Shown: positions 36,437 through 46,318 of the stretch, piece by piece | Layout: every line of letters begins with the position of its first letter | Numbering within the stretch: position 1 is the stretch's first letter | Assembly: GCA_947243845.1 (NCBI GenBank) | Contig: CAMXIF010000001.1 | Span: forward strand, 186,001 to 250,000 | Direction of reading: 5' to 3' | Length of the DNA stretch: 64,000 nucleotides | From: an uncultured bacterium | Lineage (GTDB): Bacteria; Bacillota; Clostridia; Lachnospirales; Lachnospiraceae | Program-made: the position numbers and the translations under genes | Notes under the pieces: model-generated | Seen by the model: the letters and a program-made list of their open reading frames with translations, nothing else | Told to the model about the DNA's origin: nothing | Databases searched by the model: none

Positions 36437-36476
36437 AAAAACTCTCGGCTTTAGATTATTCTATGCCGAGAGTTTT
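36437..36476 (-). terminator. Terminator of the LRR surface-protein operon
   Basis: Twelve-base perfect arms AAAACTCTCGGC and GCCGAGAGTTTT with a 15-base loop; on the minus strand TTTTT follows. It ends the unit of the two LRR genes. Confidence 0.8.
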
Positions 36477-36506
36477 GTCCGGTTCAATCACGGATTCTGT
36501 TATCTT

Positions 36507-39320
36507 TTATACTTTCTTCTTTCCCCTGCGTCTGCCGCCGCGATAAAAGAACACCCCCATCGCCGCAAAGAAAAGTCCTGCCCCAAAGAACCACTTGGGA
36601 TGAATACTGTCGTCCCCCGTATCCGGTGAATCATCCTTCTTTCCAAGCGACATAAATACCGCCTGCCCGTCTTTGACATCAGAAATCACCGTACTGTTCG
36701 AATTATAATTGTAAATCCCATAGGATGAGAAATGAGCCGCCGTAAATGTGAGCGCATCCCTGCCGTCCGCCGCCACAATCCTACTGGGTACTTCCTCCAG
36801 CTGTCCGTCTGCGTCAAGACATACCACATGCAAATTTTCCTGCCCTACGCCAGCAGGAATCGGCATTGTTATCTCCACCCGCTGCTTGCCAAGACTCGTG
36901 ATAGGAATCCCTGTAGCAGTCTCTCTCATGCTAATTTCATAGGCCCTAAGGGTATAAGGCAGTTTATTGCCATATATTTGTTTGTAGACATCCTCTATTT
37001 TAATCTTAGCCTCGCTGCTGTCTGCAATATCAATCTGGTAGCTGCCCTCGCCGCCCTGCATAATGGCATTGATAAAACCATCCTGTGATATGGTACTGCT
37101 GTTATTATTTACAACGATGCCTTCCCCGCCGCTATTAACTTTCTCAGCGTCAGTCAGTTTTTCTTCCGATTCTTCCAGTACATAAGACTGCCCATTAATC
37201 TGGCAGGTATCACCGGCCGCAGGCCCGTCTCCTCTCTTCGCCACAATCTGAAGCGTTCCATTGTCACCCTCAGCTGCTTCCCCGGTCTGCCTGCATATCA
37301 CACCCGTAAAACCTGGCACCGCATCCGATAATATGGTGTCTGTCAAATCAGTAACCCCTGCTGGTATTACTGCCAGATTACAGCCTTTAAAGCTAAGATC
37401 GCGATAAGCATCCCGATACAATTTCGTAGCCGTATCCTCATAAGAAAGTTTCGGCAGAGCATCTCCTGCAAAGACAATCACACCATTTGTGTTTGTATTA
37501 TCATAAGCCAAAAGCCCTATCCGTTCCACCGATGCCGGAATCTGCACGGTCGTGAGCGGACAGCCTGCAAAGGCCCGGTCACGGATCTCTCTCACACCCT
37601 CCGCACCCTGTACTGTAGACAGGCTGCTGCAGCCTTCAAAAGCCGCCTCCCCGATAACTTCAACACTGTCAGGAAGCTGAACACCTGTGATACTCATCTG
37701 ATCCTTAAACGCTTCCGCACCAATCTGCCTTACATTTCCAGGAATATTAACCATACCGCCGCTTCCCCGGTAATCCAACAGAATGCCGTCTCCCACAATC
37801 AGGAAATCACTGTTTCCACTTGCTTTCCACTGATCCAGCCATGGTGTTTTCGTAAAGGCCGCCACCGATATTTCCTTAACACTCTGTGGAATGACTATGT
37901 CAGTCAACCCGTCACAGTGATAAAAAGCTGCATAGCCGATTTCTTCCACACCCTCCGGAATCCTGACTGAAGTTAAATCCGCCCTGGCAAAGGCAAACTC
38001 TCCAATCCTGCGGATACCGTCTGGAAACTCATAGGAAGTCATTTTATCATCATAATAAGCCTGTGCTGCTATAGTGTCTTTATTAACTACCGTATACTTA
38101 GGGAAAGAACCGCCTTTGGCATCATCAGAACCGGCAAGCCCTGGTACCGTATCCAGTTCCTCTTCCACATCACTCTCCGGATCACCGCCCAGCTTATCGC
38201 CCGTGGCACCCACGTTCACTGTAGCCTTGGCGTTATCTACCAATATGTATGCTTCCTGTCCGATGACTCTGGTCTTACCCTTTACTGCAGAATCTTCTTC
38301 CTCTGCCATAGCATTCATACGGGATACTTCATGATAATAATCTGCTGGCGGCAGATTATTCACAACTTCATTCCCCGATGCCGTTTCATCTGCTTTTGGA
38401 GGGATTGGCGCTTCTTCATACTCTGACACATCAATGTCCTCCAGAACCAGAGTATCTGCAAAACTCCTTGCATATGATCCCGGCTCCGCCTCGATCGTCA
38501 GTTTCGTACAACCGTCAAAAGCCGTGCTGTGAATCGTGCTGACAGATGCAGGAATCTTGATACTGCGCATTCTCACACAATCTTCGAAAGCTTTCATATC
38601 AATATTTTTGACAGAAAAAGGCACATTGACCTCTTTCAGATTCTTGCAGTTGGAAAAAGCATAGCCGGATATCTCTTTCACATTACTGCTGATCTCCGCC
38701 GCCTCCAGATTATAATCTCCCCAGAAAGCATAAGGTTTGATCTGGGACACTGAAGATGGCATAACATAAGTGGATGCCTTCCTGCCCGCCAGTACCTGAT
38801 AGAGAATATTCCATCCTTTCTTGTTATAGATTGCCCCATCATCACAGACAAACCATGGATTACTGCTGTCAATATCTACTTTCGCCAGACTATAGTCGCC
38901 TGCAAAAGCGCCGTTTCCAAGACTTTTAAGCCCAGTTCCAATCTTTACCTGTCGCAGAGATGGACACCTGCTGAAAGCAGCATTCTCAATAATCTCCACA
39001 GAATCCGGAATGGTCACGCTCTCCAGATTCATACACCCGGAAAAAGCGCTCGCACCAATGACTTCCACCGCTTCCCCTACTGTGACACGCTTAACAGAAG
39101 CATTATCCGCAAAGGCCTCCGCTTCTATCTTTTCCACGTAATTGGAAATAGACACGTCCTCTGCCGTGCCTTTATATTTCACTAATGTAGTTCCGTCCAT
39201 CTGAAAATCAGATGCGGAAGAGGTATCCACCGCTTCCACATCCGATACAGGAATCTGTGTCACTGCAATTGCTGTCACTAAGAGCAGCGTGCCGATCAGA
39301 TTTCTAAGTCTTTTTCCCAT
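36507..39320 (-). CDS. BspA-type leucine-rich-repeat surface protein with sortase signal
   Basis: 937 residues. A signal peptide (about 1-30, LIGTLLLVTAIAVTQIPVSDVEA) is followed by two blocks of LRR_5/BspA repeats (about 50-290 and 400-630, units like IPDSVEIIENAAFSRCPSLRQ), then a beta domain (about 740-880) that looks homologous to the one before the anchor of the neighbouring giant protein (ITMPIPAGV..., AHFSSYGIY). The C-terminus is a sorting signal: SPDTG (898-902), DDSIHPK, a hydrophobic helix, and RGGRRRGKKKV. It should be exported and fixed to peptidoglycan by the nearby sortase. It starts 24 bases after the larger LRR gene. Confidence 0.88.
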   Translation of the reverse strand: MGKRLRNLIGTLLLVTAIAVTQIPVSDVEAVDTSSASDFQMDGTTLVKYKGTAEDVSISNYVEKIEAEAFADNASVKRVTVGEAVEVIGASAFSGCMNLESVTIPDSVEIIENAAFSRCPSLRQVKIGTGLKSLGNGAFAGDYSLAKVDIDSSNPWFVCDDGAIYNKKGWNILYQVLAGRKASTYVMPSSVSQIKPYAFWGDYNLEAAEISSNVKEISGYAFSNCKNLKEVNVPFSVKNIDMKAFEDCVRMRSIKIPASVSTIHSTAFDGCTKLTIEAEPGSYARSFADTLVLEDIDVSEYEEAPIPPKADETASGNEVVNNLPPADYYHEVSRMNAMAEEEDSAVKGKTRVIGQEAYILVDNAKATVNVGATGDKLGGDPESDVEEELDTVPGLAGSDDAKGGSFPKYTVVNKDTIAAQAYYDDKMTSYEFPDGIRRIGEFAFARADLTSVRIPEGVEEIGYAAFYHCDGLTDIVIPQSVKEISVAAFTKTPWLDQWKASGNSDFLIVGDGILLDYRGSGGMVNIPGNVRQIGAEAFKDQMSITGVQLPDSVEVIGEAAFEGCSSLSTVQGAEGVREIRDRAFAGCPLTTVQIPASVERIGLLAYDNTNTNGVIVFAGDALPKLSYEDTATKLYRDAYRDLSFKGCNLAVIPAGVTDLTDTILSDAVPGFTGVICRQTGEAAEGDNGTLQIVAKRGDGPAAGDTCQINGQSYVLEESEEKLTDAEKVNSGGEGIVVNNNSSTISQDGFINAIMQGGEGSYQIDIADSSEAKIKIEDVYKQIYGNKLPYTLRAYEISMRETATGIPITSLGKQRVEITMPIPAGVGQENLHVVCLDADGQLEEVPSRIVAADGRDALTFTAAHFSSYGIYNYNSNSTVISDVKDGQAVFMSLGKKDDSPDTGDDSIHPKWFFGAGLFFAAMGVFFYRGGRRRGKKKV

Positions 39321-39344
39321 AGGATTCCCCCTGGAATCTGTTAC

Positions 39345-42300
39345 TTATGCTGTTTTAATTTTCGTCTTCTTATCTCTCTTCATAAACAGTGCTATTGACA
39401 GACAAGCGAGTCCGATAGATAAGAACCACTTCGGATGAATCGGATCACCAGTCTTAGGTGTTACATCGAGCATACCCTCCGTCAGATTACCCGTATCCAC
39501 ATAAATCGTATAAGGCGAGAAGTGCGTTGCCTGGAATCTGATACACGGCACACCGTTTATTGTTGTAAAGTTCTCGTTCAGGTTCTCCAACTGGTCGCCG
39601 TTCACCACCGCGCCGGCCATGTTGTTACCACCATAAGCCACCAGGGAATCCGGGATTGGTATGGTGATATCTACGGAAAGTCCTGCCACCTGATCGCCTG
39701 TAAGCTGATAAGTCCCAGTGGAATCCCATAAAGTGATATCCATCGCATAATACAGGAGATTATCTAAGCTGCCATACTTATTGGTAAGGGCTGCCGCCAC
39801 TGCCTGTGTCGCTGCATCGGTCTCGGAAATCTTAATGATAAAGTTATCCGTTGAACCGTTCACATTGGCCGTTGCCAAATCCTTATTGGAAATACCCGGC
39901 TTAGTAATATCTACCGTAGTATTGCCGTCAGGGGTTGTGGTTGTCGTACCGCCAGCCGTATTCACAGGCGCTGTTGTACCTGCCGTACCCGGCACATAAT
40001 TGGCCGTAATCGTCACATTATTGCCCGGCATCACAAAGGTTGCCACCGGTGAACTGTTACCCGGCATCAATGTCACACCATTGGACTCCGTAGTCCAGTT
40101 GCTGAATACCATTCCCTCCGCCGGCGGATACGCTGAAATAACAACTGTCGCTCCCTGCGCATAGCTGCCACTGCCGCTTCCACTCTGCACTAACAAGGTA
40201 TACATCGTAACAGAACGTCCATCCGAAGTCGTGGAACTGGTACTGGTCGAACTGCTGGATGTGGAACTACTGGTATTGCTGGTACTGGTTGTTGATGTGG
40301 ACTTCTTGCTCGTATTATTATTGTTATTGTTATTATTGGTTGAGTTATTGCTGGTATTGTTAGTATTGCCACCGTTATTGGTACCGCCGCCTCCGCTGGT
40401 CGTGGAGGAATACAAGGCAACAATTGTCAGATTGGAAGTCACCTTCGTTTCCGTAGTCCAGTTTTCACTCCATCTCGGATTGGCAGCATTATCATGGGCC
40501 GGGAATGTAGGCGCTTCATAACCCATCTCTGTGAAACTCTTGCCGGCATCTACATAGTATTTACCATCCTTCTCTGCACCACGTCCTGCAAGCATCTTGC
40601 CGTCAATTCCATCATAGAACTCTACCACATATCTGCCAGCCACGCTGCCATCATTGTTGTGTCCCTGTGCAATAAAGTTCGTGTCGCCGTGGATTCTGTC
40701 CGATACCTTTGTGTTATCCGTACCAAGCCACCCGTCAAATGTCCAGCCTTCTTTCACCGGATCCGTGGGCAGTTTCACATAGGCATCATCCTCCACGTAC
40801 TGTGGATTGTCAATGGATTCACCGTCCTGATTCTTCAAATCCTTGAGAATAACGCCATCCGCATCGTAAAAAGTAACACGCCACTGGTCTCCGATGTCAG
40901 ACCATTGCAAATTGTATTTTTCTGCTGCACCATATGTTGTCACATATCTGCGTGCAGAAGAATCCTGATAAGTCCTGACTCTGGTAACACCCTTCGCATT
41001 ATCCCGGTCATCATTATCCTCAAAAGCACTTGCCGAGATAAACACTTCCATACCCGGAATTGTAAGCTCACCCAAATTCAATGCGTTGGCAAACGCACCG
41101 GCTTGTATTTCATTGACTGTCCGCGGCAATGTTACCATCGTGAGGGTTCCGCAGTTTGTCTTTGATGGATCGTTTTTGAAACAATCCTTGGGAATTACAG
41201 TCAACCCGGAAGTTCTGCTTAAATCAACCGTTGTGATATGGTCACAGTCCTCAAAGGCGCCTGGTTTGATAGCACTGACCTTACTGAGATATTCATCTCC
41301 CTGATCAGGAATCAAAGCGGTACCAACCAGCCTTCCTCTGGCCGCCAGACACTCTTCAATTGTATACGTGCCATCTGTATTGACAGAATACACAATGCCG
41401 TTTTGTGTCTTATAATAATCGTTATCCCCGACAGCCGACATGGAATGACAGCCTCTAAACGGTGCTGTTCCAATATCCGCACAATCAGGCCCTAAAATAA
41501 CAGTACGTAGTCTCTCACAACTGTCAAATGCATAGTCCGGCAGATACTTGACACTTCCTAAGGTAATACTTTCAATACGGTCATTACCGCGTTTAAACAA
41601 TTCATTGGAAGCATCTGCCTCTTCAAACTGGTCATCATAATACCCGCTGAACAATCCGGGAATGATTGCATTGCTGTCATCCTCATCTTTCAGTCCATTG
41701 GTATACATTCTTTGTGTAGCAGAATCCCATGTCCTCAGATTAAAATATTTGCTGTAATTACCGGTATTATTTCCGGCATTTCCAGAATATTTCTCACCAT
41801 CGCTGGTTAAGTTGTTGACATATCCATAAACATCAATCGAATCCACCCCTGCTGGAACCACCACGTTGCGGACCGCATTTACCAGTTCTATTTCTTCTGG
41901 CGTAGACGGACAATAGGGATTATTGGACTCAATATTCTTGAGTACATCATATGGATTCTTACTATAATATGGCTGCATATCCGCCGCATAGGCAACAATT
42001 GGCTCGAACAGAAAATCTGTTAACGAATCAACAGCGGAAGCGCCCGGAGCGGGTGCATCCCCCCCCGTTGACGTGCCCGGATTCGGCGTGGTTATATGTG
42101 GATTACCATTCAGCCATTGATCCCACTCACCGCAAAAAGTGGGGTTAACCCATGGTCCATAGTTCTCGGAAGCATATAATTCATTTTTGGCGTCATCATC
42201 CTGTGCACTATCCCACGCATTGGCAAACGCTGTTCTTTTGCCATCATAGTCCTCCACGGAATACTGCGCATAGAGATAACTCTCCCGCAGCTGTTTATAT

Positions 42301-44855
42301 GTTTTAATTGGACCTCCAAGTTCATCTGCATGTGAATCTGTCAGAATCTGATCAATCTGATCATACTTAGGATAATCCAATAAGGTTACCATCTGCGTGA
42401 TCGGATTATACATCACCGTCAGATAATCCGGTGCCAGACTCTTATAGCAGACACGGATTCCATCTGCTGTTTTAATAATGTTATTGGGGTCTGTTGCCCA
42501 GTCAAAAGGCGCATACCCTTTAGCAATATCTCCATGGAATGTGAGTTCTTCACTCTCCGTCTTAAATGCATCCTGCCCAATCTTAAATGCTTCATGGCCG
42601 GCAGATGGCGAATTAAATGTAACATCAATTAGACTCTCACAGTTTTTGAAAGCATTTGCTCCAATCGATGTGACAGAATTACCAATATAAACTTTCTTTA
42701 GATTCTTCCATGGCCGCTTGTCATCAATTTCGCTTGCCTCAAACACTCCATCGGCAATAGAAGTGATTGAGTCATCGGAAATCTTTAAGGATACAATACT
42801 TTCATTCAAATCCAGATCGCTAAAGCACCCTGATGCGATTCCCGTCACCTTTGTATTACCAACTAAAGCCGGAATCTCCAGATCAATATTCGGGGTTGAC
42901 GGTTTGGACGCACCCGGCTTAAATGTACAGGAAACCAGCACACCCTTATCATCAATACACAACAGATAGGTGCCGTCACTGACCTCATAGAAATTTACGC
43001 CATTTTCCACATACACATACGGTATCGTCTTCGATACTGCCGTCACTGCATCCCATGTACTTTCTCGGGGTAGAGCCGGATCACCACTGTTGTTCAATTT
43101 CGGCCCCATTACATAGAAATCCGGATTATTAACATCTGCAAACAATTTTTCGGGATTATAGGAAATAAAGCCACATGCCAGCGGATCATTTTTCGGATCA
43201 CAGGGGAATTCCACATATTTCAGATTGGAACATCCATGGAACATCGCATCCGGCAGCTTTGCTTCCTTACTTCGTCCATAATCTTTCGGGAACTTCACGG
43301 ATTCCAAGCTGGAACGGCCGGCAAACAGATAATTTCCTAAGGGCCCATTCGCTTCCGTCAGGGCTGACGGCAGTACAAACTGCATCGGCTGAGAACCCGT
43401 CTCCACTGCAAACGCTCCATCTCCGATTTTAATAATATTGGTTCCTTCCATAGATACGGTCTTCAAAACCGGACAATTAAAGAAAGCATAATCCTTAATC
43501 GTACAGGGCCGTCCGCCATTATCAAATGTTACCGTGGCCAAATTACGGCAATTATAAAATGCCCCATAACCAATCGTCTCAATGGCATTATTGAACTTCA
43601 CCTCAGTAAGGATTGTGCCGCTGAAGCACTCTTTTCCGACTACTTTTGTGGTTTGGCCAAGATCCGCCGTTGCCAAATTTACACATCCCTTAAAAGCTTC
43701 GTTACCAATAACATCTACATTGTTAAGTTTGATATTTTTTAATAATGTGGCATTCGCAAACGCTTTGTCACCAATATAACCAATCTGCTGAGGGATTTCC
43801 ATGTTCTCAACATTGGTAACATCTTTAAATGCCTCATTACCAATTGCACACATTGTATAAGCACTTACATTTAAAACCAGAAAGCCCCTGCTGTCATTAC
43901 GATAATCGCCTGTTGGTGTTCCGCCTATGGCAAGATAAACCCTCTCCCCACTACTAAGAGTTCTGGGACGTCCATCTTCTACACTAACTAATGTATATCC
44001 GGTTCCGGCTTTCTGTAACTGTTTGTTATGCTCACAAAAATATTGCAACTTCTGTTCTGGTGTTAAGTCCGTGGACGGTGTCTTTTTAAGACTTGCCGGT
44101 TTATCTCCGGGAGGAGTCGCCGTAGCCGGATTTCTATTATAGGCATCTTCAAGCGTTTTATACTCCTGAAATTCTTTTTCCTTATCCGTTAAGTCTTTTT
44201 CAAAATATTTCGTTAAAAATGCTCTCTCCGCGTCAGTCAATGGAGCGGACTTAAACATATCATATGTATATTCCAGTGTAACTGTTGGATCGTTATCCAT
44301 TAGATTACCAGTTAACGTCCCCTCATAATAAGCATCATATTTAGATGCTTCAAATGTAAAATATTCTGTTGCAGGATACAGGGAAAGATCAATTTTATCC
44401 GTATAAAATTCCTTGTTATATTTGCAAATCACTCCCGCCTTCCCATCGCCACGGGGGTTATTCACCTCATAATATAAAAACTGCCATCCTAATTTATAAT
44501 CATTACCGCCGAGAGGAGTAACAGAATAAGAGGCCATTACGGTACCGCCCAAATCATTTAATATCTCCGCATCTGTTTTTCCGGCATATTGATCGAGTTT
44601 AAAATTTGTACCAGTCGGCAATGGTTCTGTGTCTGCACTATTTTCATCAAATCCAAAATTCTTCATATCATGCACATCTTTTACAACAGTCGTATCGCCA
44701 GGACCCGGGGTAACGTCCCCATTATCCGCATAGTTTTCCGGCACAGGAATAGCCGCCACAGCAATGGATGTGACCATCAAAACCGCTGCAAGGCTACGTC
44801 TGACACTCCTTTTTAATCTTCTTCTGGTCTTTTTGACAGGTGCTTTCTTTGCCAT
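39345..44855 (-). CDS. Giant BspA-type LRR surface protein with sortase signal
   Basis: 1836 residues. A long basic signal peptide (KKTRRRLKRSVRRSLAAVLM, then hydrophobic) leads to two LRR_5 blocks (about 330-820 and 1010-1290), InlB B-repeat-like modules (WRVTFYDADG...GWTFDGWLG; YVVEFYDG), a Ser/Thr/Asn-rich linker (about 1480-1545), another repeat, the pre-anchor beta domain (ITIPIPDSL, ATHFSPYTIYV) and TPKTG (1799-1803), DPIHPK, hydrophobic helix, KRDKKTKIKTA. It is likely an adhesin. The ATG at 44855 follows AAGGGGA; 14 upstream codons are dropped. The coding strand has G8 at 42059-42066. Confidence 0.88.
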   Translation of the reverse strand: MAKKAPVKKTRRRLKRSVRRSLAAVLMVTSIAVAAIPVPENYADNGDVTPGPGDTTVVKDVHDMKNFGFDENSADTEPLPTGTNFKLDQYAGKTDAEILNDLGGTVMASYSVTPLGGNDYKLGWQFLYYEVNNPRGDGKAGVICKYNKEFYTDKIDLSLYPATEYFTFEASKYDAYYEGTLTGNLMDNDPTVTLEYTYDMFKSAPLTDAERAFLTKYFEKDLTDKEKEFQEYKTLEDAYNRNPATATPPGDKPASLKKTPSTDLTPEQKLQYFCEHNKQLQKAGTGYTLVSVEDGRPRTLSSGERVYLAIGGTPTGDYRNDSRGFLVLNVSAYTMCAIGNEAFKDVTNVENMEIPQQIGYIGDKAFANATLLKNIKLNNVDVIGNEAFKGCVNLATADLGQTTKVVGKECFSGTILTEVKFNNAIETIGYGAFYNCRNLATVTFDNGGRPCTIKDYAFFNCPVLKTVSMEGTNIIKIGDGAFAVETGSQPMQFVLPSALTEANGPLGNYLFAGRSSLESVKFPKDYGRSKEAKLPDAMFHGCSNLKYVEFPCDPKNDPLACGFISYNPEKLFADVNNPDFYVMGPKLNNSGDPALPRESTWDAVTAVSKTIPYVYVENGVNFYEVSDGTYLLCIDDKGVLVSCTFKPGASKPSTPNIDLEIPALVGNTKVTGIASGCFSDLDLNESIVSLKISDDSITSIADGVFEASEIDDKRPWKNLKKVYIGNSVTSIGANAFKNCESLIDVTFNSPSAGHEAFKIGQDAFKTESEELTFHGDIAKGYAPFDWATDPNNIIKTADGIRVCYKSLAPDYLTVMYNPITQMVTLLDYPKYDQIDQILTDSHADELGGPIKTYKQLRESYLYAQYSVEDYDGKRTAFANAWDSAQDDDAKNELYASENYGPWVNPTFCGEWDQWLNGNPHITTPNPGTSTGGDAPAPGASAVDSLTDFLFEPIVAYAADMQPYYSKNPYDVLKNIESNNPYCPSTPEEIELVNAVRNVVVPAGVDSIDVYGYVNNLTSDGEKYSGNAGNNTGNYSKYFNLRTWDSATQRMYTNGLKDEDDSNAIIPGLFSGYYDDQFEEADASNELFKRGNDRIESITLGSVKYLPDYAFDSCERLRTVILGPDCADIGTAPFRGCHSMSAVGDNDYYKTQNGIVYSVNTDGTYTIEECLAARGRLVGTALIPDQGDEYLSKVSAIKPGAFEDCDHITTVDLSRTSGLTVIPKDCFKNDPSKTNCGTLTMVTLPRTVNEIQAGAFANALNLGELTIPGMEVFISASAFEDNDDRDNAKGVTRVRTYQDSSARRYVTTYGAAEKYNLQWSDIGDQWRVTFYDADGVILKDLKNQDGESIDNPQYVEDDAYVKLPTDPVKEGWTFDGWLGTDNTKVSDRIHGDTNFIAQGHNNDGSVAGRYVVEFYDGIDGKMLAGRGAEKDGKYYVDAGKSFTEMGYEAPTFPAHDNAANPRWSENWTTETKVTSNLTIVALYSSTTSGGGGTNNGGNTNNTSNNSTNNNNNNNNTSKKSTSTTSTSNTSSSTSSSSTSTSSTTSDGRSVTMYTLLVQSGSGSGSYAQGATVVISAYPPAEGMVFSNWTTESNGVTLMPGNSSPVATFVMPGNNVTITANYVPGTAGTTAPVNTAGGTTTTTPDGNTTVDITKPGISNKDLATANVNGSTDNFIIKISETDAATQAVAAALTNKYGSLDNLLYYAMDITLWDSTGTYQLTGDQVAGLSVDITIPIPDSLVAYGGNNMAGAVVNGDQLENLNENFTTINGVPCIRFQATHFSPYTIYVDTGNLTEGMLDVTPKTGDPIHPKWFLSIGLACLSIALFMKRDKKTKIKTA

Positions 44856-44947
44856 AATTCTTCCGTCCCCTTCTGACAAAAATATATATTCCATCAAATC
44901 TATATCGACAGAATCCCCCTTCTTATTTAGTGGTTTTTCTGTCTTTT

Positions 44948-44975
44948 TGCATACTTTTTTAACTATATGTATGCA
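44948..44975. repeat. Inverted repeat in the leader of the giant LRR gene
   Basis: TGCATAC (44948-44954) and GTATGCA (44969-44975), perfect seven-base arms separated by 14 bases, between the promoter and the start codon. It could be a regulator site or leader hairpin. Confidence 0.4.
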
Positions 44976-44999
44976 CGCCTGAAAATTTCCATATATTTT

Positions 45000-45027
45000 A
45001 TTTTACTATATCTGAGAATTTATGCAA
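45000..45027 (-). promoter_or_regulatory. Promoter of the LRR operon
   Basis: Minus strand: TTGCAT (45022-45027), 16-base spacer, TAAAAT (45000-45005), giving a leader of about 140 bases. The sequence is almost the same as that of the sortase promoter at 46319, including the flanking ACTTGCATAAA and ATATAGTAAAATA. Confidence 0.55.
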
Positions 45028-45043
45028 GTTTTTTTAGGATTTG

Positions 45044-46249
45044 CTACAACACCCTCTTAGCCACCACCACAAACCGTCCGTCTTCCTCGGAATAGTCACA
45101 GGTTGACAGGGTAAGCAATTGGTCTCCATAACTTGCGGTTACGCCGGTATCATAAAGGGACAGCGCCGCCATCTCCTGCATATTGGAATTAAATTCCTTC
45201 TCCGATGCCGCATCCAGGAACTGGTAGTACTTAAAGACCACCTCATCCTCGTTATAAATCCTGGACCTAAACACATACATCACTTCATAGGTGCCCCGTT
45301 CATATATAGTATCAAACTGTATATTAGGATGGCTCTTACAATACTCTTCACTGCTGTATTTATTAAGTCCACCAAACATTTTGCCGGATTTCATATGATG
45401 GCCGTAAATGATCAGATTCGTGTTCCTGTGCACAATATCACAATCCTTGTCCAGAAACAGACTGCCGTTTCTGTCATACTCCTGATTAAAATTGTGATCC
45501 ATATAGTACTCGTTATTGGCTGTCTGCATGACCGGATAGTCAATCTTGGTATCATCAATCTTAATCCATCCAATCATTTTCTTGTTTTTGTTATAAAGAG
45601 TCTGATACTCCGCCAAGACAGTCAACTCTATATCTTCTTCCTGTGTCCGGTGAATCGTTGGCTGCTGCGACTGGGCATAGGCTGCAAGATTGACGGACCC
45701 CTTCAAGTCAGCAAGACTTTCATAATCCATCTCCGTTCTCTCCATATAATAAGAGTAGACGCCAAAATACCCAAAGCAGACAATAGCTGTCACCCCGCAA
45801 AGTGCCACAATAATCTTGCGGCGTATCTCTCGTTTCTTAATCTCTGAAAGAATTTCTTTCCGCATCGCCTTATCAAATTGATCTAACGAAACCTCTACAT
45901 CACTATTTTCGGATTTTTTGCCTCTTACAGATTTCTTTTGCTGGTTTTTAGAAGTGTTTTTCGCACTGGTTTTTCTCTTTTTGCGCAAATCTATCCTGCT
46001 GTTCTGGTCATATCCTTGTTTCTTGAACTCCTGTGCCAGTTCATAAATCTCATCATCAAAATCATTGCCCACAACAGTTTCAAACCGGAAGCTGCCTGTC
46101 TGCATCTTGGCATAGAGTGTTATCACTTCTCCCGGCTGTTCCATATTGACTTGTTTTCTAATCTCGTCTATCTTGGCCTTATCCCGCAAAGCCGCCTTAT
46201 AATCTGCTTCCGTCCGGAACTTCCGGCCCGCCACCTCAAATCCCGCCAT
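45044..46249 (-). CDS. Class B sortase with long cytoplasmic extension
   Basis: 401 residues. Residues 1-145 are charged and should be cytoplasmic, a membrane helix spans about 146-168, and the sortase barrel follows (about 200-401). The catalytic residues are His284 in IIYGHHMKSG, Cys384 in TLSTCDYSEEDG and Arg392. The MFGGLNKYSSEEYCKSHPN region is typical of class B. It is a membrane transpeptidase; the adjacent LRR proteins with (S/T)PxTG are the obvious substrates, resembling the (S/P)PxTG motif of the C. difficile class B enzyme. The N-terminal extension is longer than usual. AAAGGAG precedes the ATG. Confidence 0.92.
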   Translation of the reverse strand: MAGFEVAGRKFRTEADYKAALRDKAKIDEIRKQVNMEQPGEVITLYAKMQTGSFRFETVVGNDFDDEIYELAQEFKKQGYDQNSRIDLRKKRKTSAKNTSKNQQKKSVRGKKSENSDVEVSLDQFDKAMRKEILSEIKKREIRRKIIVALCGVTAIVCFGYFGVYSYYMERTEMDYESLADLKGSVNLAAYAQSQQPTIHRTQEEDIELTVLAEYQTLYNKNKKMIGWIKIDDTKIDYPVMQTANNEYYMDHNFNQEYDRNGSLFLDKDCDIVHRNTNLIIYGHHMKSGKMFGGLNKYSSEEYCKSHPNIQFDTIYERGTYEVMYVFRSRIYNEDEVVFKYYQFLDAASEKEFNSNMQEMAALSLYDTGVTASYGDQLLTLSTCDYSEEDGRFVVVAKRVL

Positions 46250-46318
46250 TAGGGGATCTCTCCTTTATCTGCATTATTGCATCATTGTAAAGCGCCTATG
46301 TATCAAAGGCACAGTACT

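Noticed and set aside
43504..43779. Short plus-strand frames opposite the giant LRR gene
   Set aside because: Shadows of the LRR repeat coding strand; none has a start site or domain.
36507..44855. Repeats in the LRR genes as a CRISPR array or tandem repeat
   Set aside because: The repeat is at the protein level (leucine-rich units of about 23 residues); DNA copies are diverged and there are no spacers.
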